From JADGAU01 sp045047105 (GTDB lineage Bacteria; Pseudomonadota; Gammaproteobacteria; GRL18): a stretch of DNA of 26,384 nucleotides. The stretch is from assembly GCA_045047105.1 (NCBI GenBank), contig JASFYQ010000025.1, positions 1 through 26,384 of the forward strand, read 5' to 3'. The translations under genes and the position numbers were made by a program. Under the pieces are notes generated by a model, which did not search any database, was not told the origin of the DNA, and saw only the letters and a program-made list of their open reading frames with translations. Positions 8,485 through 14,674 of this stretch are shown piece by piece (the stretch's first letter is position 1; each line of letters opens with the position of its first letter).

Positions 8485-8622
8485 TTAAAATTTCCTAGCA
8501 AATTTAGCAGTCTCTAATAAATGCTCTGATAGCTCATGAGTCTTATCCCATTCTTCTGAATCTATTTTCTTTTTTACATGAGCAACATATGAAGTAGGCT
8601 TGTTTTTTTGTTTAACCAACAT
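8485..8622 (-). pseudogene. Remnant of a second cas3 (N-terminal fragment, 45 codons)
   Basis: On the minus strand an ATG at 8620-8622 opens 45 codons ending in TAA at 8485-8487. The peptide contains SYVAHVKKKI (11-20) and HELSEHLLETAKFARKF (29-45). This matches the start of Cas3 HD domains, and the intact cas3 next door has NYIAH at 9-13 and a VHLQEV block with its first catalytic His at 26. The fragment's His34 aligns with that His. It stops before the HD dipeptide, so it cannot be a nuclease. It lies 44 bases upstream of cas3, same strand, different frame, and is clearly diverged in sequence. It looks like debris from a cas3 replacement or duplication. It could still be translated, behind a weak GGTGAT site. 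Confidence 0.7.
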
Positions 8623-8736
8623 GTATCACCAAAAATTTAAATTACACAATTAAATTTACTTTAAATATTATTTAATAAAAATTATGCTTTGATTAAAAAC
8701 TATTCACTTACAACAGGTAATGATTTAATCATAGCA

Positions 8737-8763
8737 TTTATATTTTTTGCTCAGTACCTGCAA
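8737..8763 (-). promoter_or_regulatory. Candidate cas operon promoter
   Basis: On the minus strand TTGCAG (8758-8763) and TATAAA (8737-8742) are 15 bases apart. The -10 box matches at five of six bases; the spacer is short. It lies about 115 bases upstream of the cas3 remnant and 300 bases upstream of cas3. The ATGATT palindrome at 8720-8732 would fall around the start site, suited to repression. No better pair was found by eye. Confidence 0.35.
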
Positions 8764-8874
8764 ATGAGGTTTTTGCCAAAAAAAACATACTTATTTTTAA
8801 TAACTAATCTATAAAACACTGCAATTCAAAAATGTACATTTACTGATCATGCTAATCTCCTTAATTTTTATCCA

Positions 8875-8903
8875 TTGATTTTATAATTAGCTTACTTTAT
8901 TAT
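8875..8903 (+). promoter_or_regulatory. Candidate promoter of the WYL regulator gene
   Basis: TTGATT (8875-8880) and TATTAT (8898-8903) are separated by 17 bases, matching sigma-70 consensus at four and five of six positions. Transcription would start near 8910, exactly at the first of the two ACATGT palindromes, so a repressor bound there would block its own promoter. Confidence 0.55.
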
Positions 8904-8906
8904 TTA

Positions 8907-8932
8907 ATACATGTATATGATGATTACATGTA
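8907..8932. promoter_or_regulatory. Paired ACATGT palindromes, candidate operator
   Basis: ATACATGTAT (8907-8916) and TACATGTA (8925-8932) are perfect palindromes whose centres are 17 bases apart. They lie over the predicted start of the WYL regulator gene. A related palindrome, AAATGTACATTT, is at 8830-8841. Paired inverted sites over the regulator's own promoter are expected for CapW/BrxR-type WYL repressors. Binding here is inferred. Confidence 0.45.
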
Positions 8933-8988
8933 CGTATCGCATTTTCAGGCAGATAAACTCATTTTCTCTACAAATAAAGGAAATATTT

Positions 8989-9885
8989 ATGGCACGCCCA
9001 AGCAATAACTCTGACTGGCCTTATCGTTGGGATTTATTATTACGCTATCGATTAATTGAAATTATTGCTTTATGGGAAGGACGACTTACCACCAATGCTT
9101 TAATAAAAGCCTTTGGTATTGGCAGGCAACAGGCGTCTAAAGATATTAATAGTTATATTCGGGAGATTTCGTCTGATAATCTGGAATACGATAAGCAGCT
9201 TAAGGGCTACAAACCAACTGAACAGTATAAACCCGTTTTAACTCAGGGAACGGTTGACGAGTATTTACATATGCTGAATACTCGCCGTGATTTAGTCAGC
9301 CATTTTACTTTTCTGGATATTCAACAGGCTAATACCGAAATTGTATCCCCTCTTATCCGATCCGTTAAAGCTGAATTTATTCGCCCTATTATTAAAGCTT
9401 GCCGCGAACAAAAACGCCTGGAAATACAATATGCTTCGCTCAGTTCTGCTGATGCAGAATATCGAGTGATTACACCACATACTCTAGTGTATTCTGGTTA
9501 TCGCTGGCATGTTCGGGCTTTTTGTGAAAAAAACAAACAGTACCGAGATTTTGTCTTGTCTCGAATAAAAGATATTCCCGATCCTGTTTTACCATCTGAT
9601 AATGGTATACAGGAGGATATTGCCTGGAATACTATTATTGAATTAATTATTGTTCCTGATCCCCGATTAAAACCTTTTCAGATACAAGTTATTGCAAATG
9701 ATTATGGAATGAAAAGCTCTGCTACACAAAATAAAACGTTATTAATTAAAACCAGAGCGGCATTGGCTGATTATTATTTACAATTTTTAAGAATTGATAA
9801 TGAGATTAGTTTTGCTGATCCCTTAAAACAACAATTAGTTATAGAAAATCGTGATGAAATTCAGCAGTGGCTGATACAAGCTTGA
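8989..9885 (+). CDS. WYL-domain transcriptional regulator (CapW/BrxR-like), divergent from cas
   Basis: A 298-residue regulator. Residues 10-60 form a winged HTH (LLRYRLIEIIALWEGRLTT, then ALIKAFGIGRQQASKDINSY). A linker leads to a WYL domain at about 125-195 (YRVITPHTLVYSGYRWHVRAFC) and a C-terminal extension to 298. This three-part plan and the LLRYRLIEIIALWEGR segment are those of the CapW/BrxR family, repressors found beside CBASS, BREX and other defence loci and thought to sense a nucleic-acid or nucleotide ligand through WYL. The ATG at 8989 was chosen because AAAGGA precedes it by 7 bases; an in-frame ATG 26 codons upstream has no ribosome site and would overlap the palindromes. It reads away from the cas operon and probably controls it. 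Confidence 0.85.
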   Translation: MARPSNNSDWPYRWDLLLRYRLIEIIALWEGRLTTNALIKAFGIGRQQASKDINSYIREISSDNLEYDKQLKGYKPTEQYKPVLTQGTVDEYLHMLNTRRDLVSHFTFLDIQQANTEIVSPLIRSVKAEFIRPIIKACREQKRLEIQYASLSSADAEYRVITPHTLVYSGYRWHVRAFCEKNKQYRDFVLSRIKDIPDPVLPSDNGIQEDIAWNTIIELIIVPDPRLKPFQIQVIANDYGMKSSATQNKTLLIKTRAALADYYLQFLRIDNEISFADPLKQQLVIENRDEIQQWLIQA

Positions 9886-10004
9886 TAATATTAAATTTAA
9901 GCTAACTCAATAATACTTGTGCCTATAAGCAGGTTAATTTATAGTTAAAACAAGTTATGTATCTTTTATTTTAATTCGTGTTTTGTTTCAGGAGATAAAA
10001 TCAG

Positions 10005-10880
10005 GTGACCTTTTCAATTGTTGGTTTTGATGCGGATAATGGCGATTTAGGTATTGCGGTACATTCTAAATTCCCTAATGTACGGGCAACTATTCCTTTT
10101 GCTCAGGCTGGAGTTGGAGCAATTGCCACGCAATCTTATTGCAATACCAGTTTTGGCCCTAAAGGTCTGGATCTGCTTAAAAATGGCGCTACTCCACAAC
10201 AGGCTGTGGATATTTTAATTCAAAACGATGCCGATAAAGATTATCGGCAACTGGGCATTATTGATGCTAAGGGAAATAGTGCTAATTTTACAGGGGCAAA
10301 ATGTTTTGACTATGCAGGGTCTTATATCGGTAAGAATTTTTCAGTGCAAGGCAATGTCCTGGCTGGCGAAAAGGTAATAAAAGAAATGGCCAATGGTTTT
10401 ATTGAACAATCAGGATCGCTTGCTAAAAAATTAATGAATGCCTTACTTAAAGGACAAAATGCGGGTGGTGATCGTCGAGGGCAACAATCTGCGGCATTGT
10501 TAGTGGTTAGAAAAAATGCCGGCTATGGCGGCTTTGATGATCTCTATGTGGATATTTCTGTTTATGACCATAAACAACCTATTGATGAGCTATTTCGATT
10601 ATATGAGATTCATCGTCTTACCTATTTTACCAGTAAAGAAAAAGATCTGGTTAGCCTAGACAATGCAATTGCTACAGAAATTCAAAATATACTCTGCCAA
10701 AGAGGTTTTTATAATGGCAATATTGACGGTAAATATAATCAGCTAACTCAACAAAGCTTACATGATTTTATGGGCTGGGAAAATTATGATGCACGTATTC
10801 GTAGCGATAATTTAATTGATTTGGAAATTCTTGCCGATATTCGTGCTAAACACCAACAATGGATGCAACAAAATAACTAG
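10005..10880 (+). CDS. DUF1028 family putative Ntn-type hydrolase
   Basis: A 291-residue protein starting at GTG, with GGAG 10 bases upstream. Residues 1-210 are a DUF1028 domain: TFSIVGFDADNGDLGIAVHS at the N-terminus, AGVGAIATQSYCN (about 36-48) and GDRRGQQSAALLVV (about 155-168). DUF1028 proteins are predicted Ntn-hydrolase-fold enzymes, with Thr2 as the possible nucleophile once Met is removed, but no substrate is established. Residues about 222-285 (IQNILCQRGFYNGNIDG...) resemble the peptidoglycan-binding-like domain often attached to this family. It lies 119 bases after the WYL gene on the same strand and converges on phaB. No link to either neighbour can be shown. Confidence 0.85.
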   Translation: MTFSIVGFDADNGDLGIAVHSKFPNVRATIPFAQAGVGAIATQSYCNTSFGPKGLDLLKNGATPQQAVDILIQNDADKDYRQLGIIDAKGNSANFTGAKCFDYAGSYIGKNFSVQGNVLAGEKVIKEMANGFIEQSGSLAKKLMNALLKGQNAGGDRRGQQSAALLVVRKNAGYGGFDDLYVDISVYDHKQPIDELFRLYEIHRLTYFTSKEKDLVSLDNAIATEIQNILCQRGFYNGNIDGKYNQLTQQSLHDFMGWENYDARIRSDNLIDLEILADIRAKHQQWMQQNN

Positions 10881-10910
10881 TTGGTGAGTAATTACGATAA
10901 GTTTTAAAAT

Positions 10911-10934
10911 AAAAAACCCAGTACTAGACTGGGT
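10911..10934 (-). terminator. Rho-independent terminator after phaB
   Basis: ACCCAGT (10916-10922) and ACTGGGT (10928-10934) form a 7-bp stem with a 5-base loop. Read on the minus strand, the stem is followed at once by TTTTTTATTTT, a classical terminator. It lies about 60 bases past the phaB stop. The plus strand has only CAAAAAG after the stem, so it does not serve the converging DUF1028 gene well. Confidence 0.8.
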
Positions 10935-10993
10935 CAAAAAGAGACTCACCCTATATCAGGAAAGCAAGCCTCAGGGGGGGGTATTTTTTTTGC

Positions 10994-11734
10994 TTAGTGA
11001 ATGAATAATCCACCGTTTACTGGAAGATTAACACCAGTAATATAAGTGCTTTCATCACTTGCAATAAATGCAACAGCAGCTGCAATTTCTTCCGGGTTAC
11101 CCATACGACGCATAGGAATACCCGCTACAATTGAATCACGTACATCATCACGCATTGCAGCAGTCATTGCTGTATTAACATATCCTGGAGAGATAGTATT
11201 AGCAGTAACGCCTTTGGTTGCGCCTTCATAAGCTAGAGACATGCTAATTCCGTGCATACCTGCTTTAGCAGCGGCATAGTTTGCTTGACCAAATTGACCA
11301 CGCTGACCATTAACAGAAGATATATTAATAACACGACCAAAACCTTGCTCAATCATTCCATTCCATACTGGGCGAGTTACATAATAAACACTGTTTAAGT
11401 TAGTGCTAATAACTGAATCCCATTGTGAACCGTCCATTTTCTTAAACATGCCATCACGAGTAATGCCAGCACAGTTAACAACAATCTCAACACGACCATG
11501 TTTTTCAATGATGCTATTCATCATACCAGCTGCATTTTCTTCACTTGCAACATCACCGGTAATAACTTCGATATCAGTATTATTTTCAGTTTGCCATGCA
11601 GCAATTTTTGCTTCTTCTGAGCTATGAGCTACTGCAATAACAGTTGCACCTTCTGCTTTTAAACGTAAACATATAGCAGTACCAATTCCGCCCATACCAC
11701 CAGTTACAACAGCGACTCTATTTTCTGAACCCAT
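10994..11734 (-). CDS. phaB: Acetoacetyl-CoA reductase (PHA synthesis)
   Basis: A 246-residue short-chain dehydrogenase/reductase that makes (R)-3-hydroxybutyryl-CoA from acetoacetyl-CoA with NADPH. It has the glycine-rich cofactor loop TGGMGGIG (11-18), NCAG (87-90) and the catalytic Ser140, Tyr153, Lys157 in the block SSVNGQRGQFGQANYAAAK, which is the PhaB form of that motif. Both length and ending (TGVNLPVNGGLFIH) fit PhaB. The ATG has an AAGGAG ribosome site about 9 bases upstream. It follows phasin 1 on the same strand after 207 bases that hold a hairpin and a tandem repeat, and it ends at a clear terminator. Confidence 0.94.
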   Translation of the reverse strand: MGSENRVAVVTGGMGGIGTAICLRLKAEGATVIAVAHSSEEAKIAAWQTENNTDIEVITGDVASEENAAGMMNSIIEKHGRVEIVVNCAGITRDGMFKKMDGSQWDSVISTNLNSVYYVTRPVWNGMIEQGFGRVINISSVNGQRGQFGQANYAAAKAGMHGISMSLAYEGATKGVTANTISPGYVNTAMTAAMRDDVRDSIVAGIPMRRMGNPEEIAAAVAFIASDESTYITGVNLPVNGGLFIH

Positions 11735-11815
11735 GTGTTCAATCTCCTTAGTTAAGCAAATAATAATTTAGCGATCAATATGTTTTGGTCGTCTAGTTAA
11801 TATCATTTTATTAAT

Positions 11816-11843
11816 CTAACTGGGATATTCATGCCCTGGTTAG
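11816..11843 (-). other. Imperfect hairpin between phasin 1 and phaB
   Basis: CTAAC and GTTAG arms with inner GGG and CCC (one side has an extra base) form a bulged stem of 8 bp around a loop of about 9 bases. On the minus strand it is followed by ATTAATAAAATG rather than a T-run, so it may be a partial terminator or an RNA-processing site separating the phasin and phaB messages. Confidence 0.3.
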
Positions 11844-11875
11844 AATTTATCTTCGCAGTATACTCTGTAGCCTTG

Positions 11876-11954
11876 TTATGCAGCCTTGTTATGCAGCCTT
11901 GTTATGCAGCCTTGTTATGCAGCCTTGTTATGCAGCCTTGGTTATGCAGCCTTG
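11876..11954. repeat. 13-bp tandem repeat copying the 3' end of the phasin gene
   Basis: The unit TTATGCAGCCTTG occurs five times without change at 11876-11940. After one extra G it occurs a sixth time at 11942-11954, where it encodes the last three codons and the stop (Lys-Ala-Ala-TAA) of phasin 1 on the minus strand. A degenerate seventh copy ends at 11875. The downstream copies are therefore duplications of the gene's own tail, lying after its stop codon and upstream of phaB. Confidence 0.97.
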
Positions 11955-12310
11955 GTAGCATTTTTTGCTGTATTAACAGCTTCTTTAACTGTTGATTCTG
12001 CAAAGCTACGGTATTTTACACCAGCTTCTTGAACTATCTCAATTGATTCACGTGCTTTTCCAACCATGTCTTGAGTAAACTTACGAGTGAAGTCGATTTG
12101 ACCACGTACAGCGTCTGGTATGTTTTTTGAATCTTTAAAAGTTTGAGTGTGTGCTATTGTGCTTTCTACTGCAGTATTAAATGCTACAACTTGATTTTGC
12201 ATCAACTGGTTCCACAAGTTCATTTGAAGTTCGCCTAGTTGCTTCATGTTATCACTTGCTTTAGTAGTTATATCAGAAACCATTTTTATTGTATCTTCAT
12301 TAGTTATCAT
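11942..12310 (-). CDS. phaP: Phasin 1, PHA granule surface protein
   Basis: A 122-residue, almost wholly helical protein with phasin-family features: KASDNMKQLGELQMNLWNQ (about 17-35), QVVAFNTAVES (about 40-50), a central FTRKFTQDMVGKARE (about 74-88), and an Ala/Lys-rich tail ending NTAKNATKAA. Phasins coat PHA granules and control their number and size. There is no signal peptide, as expected for a cytoplasmic granule protein. The ATG is preceded by GAGGAC. A strong promoter with a TTGCANTGCA site over its start region lies upstream, which suggests PhaR repression. Its stop codon lies inside the first unit of a 13-bp tandem repeat. Confidence 0.85.
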   Translation of the reverse strand: MITNEDTIKMVSDITTKASDNMKQLGELQMNLWNQLMQNQVVAFNTAVESTIAHTQTFKDSKNIPDAVRGQIDFTRKFTQDMVGKARESIEIVQEAGVKYRSFAESTVKEAVNTAKNATKAA

Positions 12311-12352
12311 GTTATTTGTCCTCAGGCTAAAATTTATTTACGAATTGCTTCT

Positions 12353-12382
12353 TGCTGCATTGCGTCATTTGTTGCATTGCAA
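12353..12382. promoter_or_regulatory. Candidate PhaR operator at the phasin 1 promoter
   Basis: TTGCATTGCAA (12372-12382) has perfect TTGCA/TGCAA arms around one base and touches the -10 box. A second, looser copy, CTGCATTGCG, lies at 12355-12364. The same TTGCANTGCA motif occurs twice at the phasin 2 promoter. Known PhaR proteins bind TGC/GCA-rich sites in phasin promoters, so PhaR is the natural candidate. Confidence 0.6.
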
Positions 12383-12409
12383 TATATAGCATTAGCAAAG
12401 GACTGTCAA
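12381..12409 (-). promoter_or_regulatory. Promoter of phasin 1
   Basis: On the minus strand a perfect TTGACA (12404-12409) is followed after 17 bases by TATATT (12381-12386), which matches at five of six positions. It is the best sigma-70 promoter in the window. It lies about 70 bases before the phasin ATG, and the operator motif starts within its -10 box. Confidence 0.75.
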
Positions 12410-12461
12410 CAATTACTTTGTGCAACGCATCAAAATAATTATTTAGAAGATAAAAATTGAA

Positions 12462-12896
12462 TTATTTTTTGGAACTATCCTTAGGATCGGATGTTTTTGA
12501 AACGTCAAATAAATTGGCCCAGGTAGCCATATTTTGTTCTGCCATACGTGTCATAGCAGTAAGAGGATCGCTATTCATTTGCTTTTGTTGCTGGGTAAAA
12601 AGCTGCAGACTTTCTTCAATGTATTTTGCAAACATACCCTGTAAAGTACCACCATAGAAGCGAATAATTTGCTGCAAGGTTTCTGCTGAAAACATCGGCT
12701 CGCCAGAGGCTTCTGCTTCAATAATTATCTGTAATAAAACACTGCGGGTAATATCTTCATCTGTGGCTGTATCTATAATTTTTATGCAGGCTCCACTAGT
12801 AATCAGATTTTTTAAACTGGTAAGGGTTATATATTTACTTGCCTGGGTATCATAAAGACGGCGATTGGGATATTTTTTTATGAGATGGTGAGTCAT
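12462..12896 (-). CDS. phaR: PhaR, PHA synthesis repressor
   Basis: A 144-residue PhaR. The N-terminal block HLIKKYPNRRLYDTQASKYI (residues 4-23) is the signature of the PHB accumulation regulator DNA-binding domain. It is followed at about 60-105 by the second conserved region (MFSAETLQQIIRFYGGTLQGMF). PhaR binds both the phasin promoter and nascent PHA granules, and lets phasin be made only once polymer is present. The ATG at 12896 was chosen because it places the signature at the normal distance; a TTG nine codons upstream is less likely. It lies between phasin 1 and phaA on the same strand. A TATAAT at 12927-12932 may be its own promoter, though no good -35 box is seen. Confidence 0.92.
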   Translation of the reverse strand: MTHHLIKKYPNRRLYDTQASKYITLTSLKNLITSGACIKIIDTATDEDITRSVLLQIIIEAEASGEPMFSAETLQQIIRFYGGTLQGMFAKYIEESLQLFTQQQKQMNSDPLTAMTRMAEQNMATWANLFDVSKTSDPKDSSKK

Positions 12897-12950
12897 ATTT
12901 ATATTGTTTTGAATTATAAACAATAGATTATACTCTAATTAAATTATTTA

Positions 12951-12968
12951 CCCCACTAGTAAGTGAGG
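12951..12968 (-). terminator. Possible weak terminator after phaA
   Basis: On the minus strand CCTCAC and GTGGGG pair (one G-U) around a 6-base loop, 17 bases after the phaA stop, followed by TAAATAATTTAATT. The T-run is poor, so partial read-through into phaR is plausible. Confidence 0.35.
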
Positions 12969-12984
12969 CAAATATTAATAAAAC

Positions 12985-14169
12985 TTAGATTAACTCTACT
13001 GCCATAGCAACACCTTGTCCACCACCAATACATAAGGTAGCCAGACCACGTTTTGAATCACTATTTTTCATTTCGTGAAGCAGAGTAACTAATATACGAC
13101 AACCGGAAGCACCAATTGGGTGCCCTATTGCAATAGCTCCACCGTTTACATTTACTTTAGCGGTATCCCATTTCATTTCCTGATTTACACACAAAGCCTG
13201 AGCTGCAAATGCTTCATTTGCTTCAATACGGTCCAGATCAGCAATTTCCCAACCCGCTTTCTCTAAACATTTTGTTGAAGCAGGAATAGGACCTGTACCC
13301 ATTATTTCTGGATCAACACCAGCAGATGAGAAAGCAACAATACGGGCGATAGGATTAAGGCCTAATTCTTTTGCTTTTTCTTCTGTCATTACCATTACTG
13401 CTGCTGCTCCATCATTAATACCCGAAGCATTACCCGCAGTTACCGTACCATCACGAGAAAAAGCAGCACGTAATTTACCTAAACCTTCCGCGGTAGTACC
13501 GGCACGAGGGAATTCATCTTTAGCAAAAACAATGGGGTCACCACGTCGTTGTGGAATTTCAACAGGAACAATTTCATTATCAAAACGGTTATCATTTTGT
13601 GCAGCTTCTGCTTTTTGTTGGGATTGTGCAGCAAACTCATCTTGCTCGCTGCGGCTAAATTTCCATTTATCTGCAATATTCTGAGCTGTTCTACCCATAT
13701 GGTAATCATTAAATGCATCCCAAAGACCATCAACTAGCATAGAGTCAATTAGTTTCCAGTCACCCATTTTTTGTCCATCACGAGATTTGGGTAATACATG
13801 TGCAGAAGCGCTCATATTTTCCTGTCCACCTGCAATAACAATATCTGCATCACCACACATTACTGACTGCATAGCAAGATGAACGGCTTTTAGACCGCTG
13901 CCACAAACCTTGTTAATAGTCATTGCTGAAGCTTCTACCGGCACACCACTGGCAATACTGGCCTGACGAGCAGGATTTTGTCCACAAGCTGCGGTAAGAA
14001 CCTGTCCCAGAATAACCTCATCAATATTATCTGCTTTTACACCAGTACGTTCTAGAAGAGCCTCAATTACAATGCTTCCTAGTTTGTGGGCGGGTACACT
14101 AGCAAGACTTCCGCCAAAATTACCAACTGCAGTACGTACTGCATCAACAATTACAATATTTTGAGTCAC
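12985..14169 (-). CDS. phaA: Acetyl-CoA C-acetyltransferase (beta-ketothiolase)
   Basis: A 394-residue biosynthetic thiolase that condenses two acetyl-CoA into acetoacetyl-CoA, the first step of PHB synthesis. Catalytic residues are at the canonical positions: Cys89 in NKVCGSGLKA, His350 in NGGAIAIGHPIGASG and Cys380 in ATLCIGGGQG. GGQENMS (114-120) and EANEAFAAQAL (316-326) are also typical. Length and motifs fit PhaA/AtoB exactly. The start is a GTG with GGAG 9 bases upstream. It heads the minus-strand side of the PHA cluster, diverging from phasin 2 and phaC across a 505-base intergenic region. The phaA name rests on this context. Confidence 0.93.
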   Translation of the reverse strand: MTQNIVIVDAVRTAVGNFGGSLASVPAHKLGSIVIEALLERTGVKADNIDEVILGQVLTAACGQNPARQASIASGVPVEASAMTINKVCGSGLKAVHLAMQSVMCGDADIVIAGGQENMSASAHVLPKSRDGQKMGDWKLIDSMLVDGLWDAFNDYHMGRTAQNIADKWKFSRSEQDEFAAQSQQKAEAAQNDNRFDNEIVPVEIPQRRGDPIVFAKDEFPRAGTTAEGLGKLRAAFSRDGTVTAGNASGINDGAAAVMVMTEEKAKELGLNPIARIVAFSSAGVDPEIMGTGPIPASTKCLEKAGWEIADLDRIEANEAFAAQALCVNQEMKWDTAKVNVNGGAIAIGHPIGASGCRILVTLLHEMKNSDSKRGLATLCIGGGQGVAMAVELI

Positions 14170-14581
14170 TATTTGTTTTCTCCAAGTTTATTATTCGTGT
14201 TGCTATATGATTTAATCGTGTTTGTTGTATTATTAAATATAGAAAATGGTACATCTGTTAAATTGTATCTCATTTTATACTGCAATATTCTTTATTTCAT
14301 TTGTACCATAAAATATAAAATCACGCAAATTTAACAACAAGTTTTTTTAGTGATCGTAGAACATTTATAGATAAAATATAGACTGTTTTTTACTTTTTAA
14401 AAAATAACAGAGTTTCTTATATATAAACTTAACTTACTAATGCTTTGTTTTATTTTAGCATTCTTGTAAACACTTTATTTTATTCGTGTTTATCATCTAT
14501 GTGTAAAAACTTGGATGTGTCGACACTTTAATAATTGTGAATATTTAATTAAAAATAATTTAAGAAAAATCATCTTTATAC

Positions 14582-14610
14582 TTGACTTTATGTTGCATTG
14601 CATCAATAAT
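14582..14610 (+). promoter_or_regulatory. Promoter of phasin 2 (and probably phaC)
   Basis: TTGACT (14582-14587) and AATAAT (14605-14610) each match consensus at five of six bases with an ideal 17-base spacer. It lies about 65 bases before the phasin 2 ATG. An operator motif sits in the spacer and another just after the -10 box. Confidence 0.7.
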
Positions 14611-14628
14611 AAATTATATTGCAGTGCA
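14593..14628. promoter_or_regulatory. Two candidate PhaR operators at the phasin 2 promoter
   Basis: TTGCATTGCA (14593-14602) lies between the -35 and -10 boxes and TTGCAGTGCA (14619-14628) at the expected transcription start. A further TTGCA is at 14636-14640. Both exact sites match the site at the phasin 1 promoter. Occupancy would block RNA polymerase, as expected of PhaR. Confidence 0.6.
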
Positions 14629-14674
14629 GCAAATGTTGCATTTTTATTTCAAACACAATAAATGAGAGAATACT

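Larger units (their letters stand above)
8623..8988. promoter_or_regulatory. Divergent control region between the cas operon and the WYL regulator
   Basis: A 366-base, very AT-rich region between two diverging transcription units. It holds candidate promoters in both directions and several short palindromes. These are ATGATT/AATCAT arms around one base at 8720-8732, AAATGTACATTT at 8830-8841, ATACATGTAT at 8907-8916 and TACATGTA at 8925-8932. A 13-codon minus-strand ORF (8809-8850) has a strong AAGGAG site. No longer gene or RNA is seen here. Confidence 0.65.
14170..14674. promoter_or_regulatory. Divergent intergenic region between phaA and phasin 2
   Basis: This 505-base region has no credible gene. 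Its right end holds the phasin 2 promoter and two operator motifs. The left half should hold the phaA promoter, but I found no convincing pair of boxes. It also holds a perfect inverted pair, ATGGTACA (14246-14253) and TGTACCAT (14302-14309), and a 10-base palindrome, GTGTCGACAC (14517-14526). Otherwise I see only AT-rich sequence. Confidence 0.6.

Noticed and set aside
8685..8700. Sequence TGCTTTGATTAAAAAC resembles the 3' end of the I-C repeat, as a CreA-like pseudo-repeat beside cas3 might.
   Set aside because: The match is short, AT-rich and has no hairpin part; several mismatches make chance the simplest explanation.
8911..8988. A 26-codon N-terminal extension of the WYL regulator from an upstream ATG.
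   Set aside because: No ribosome site precedes it, it overlaps palindromes and the predicted promoter start, and AAAGGA marks the ATG at 8989.
10941..10993. Run of eight G followed by a T-run, as a second terminator after phaB.
   Set aside because: Only short AAGCAA/TTGCTT arms flank it, and on the phaB transcript the homopolymers do not form a stem with a following T-run; the hairpin at 10916-10934 explains termination better.
12897..12923. A TTG start nine codons upstream for PhaR.
   Set aside because: The PhaR signature sits at the usual distance from the ATG at 12896, and the upstream part overlaps TATAAT-like promoter sequence.
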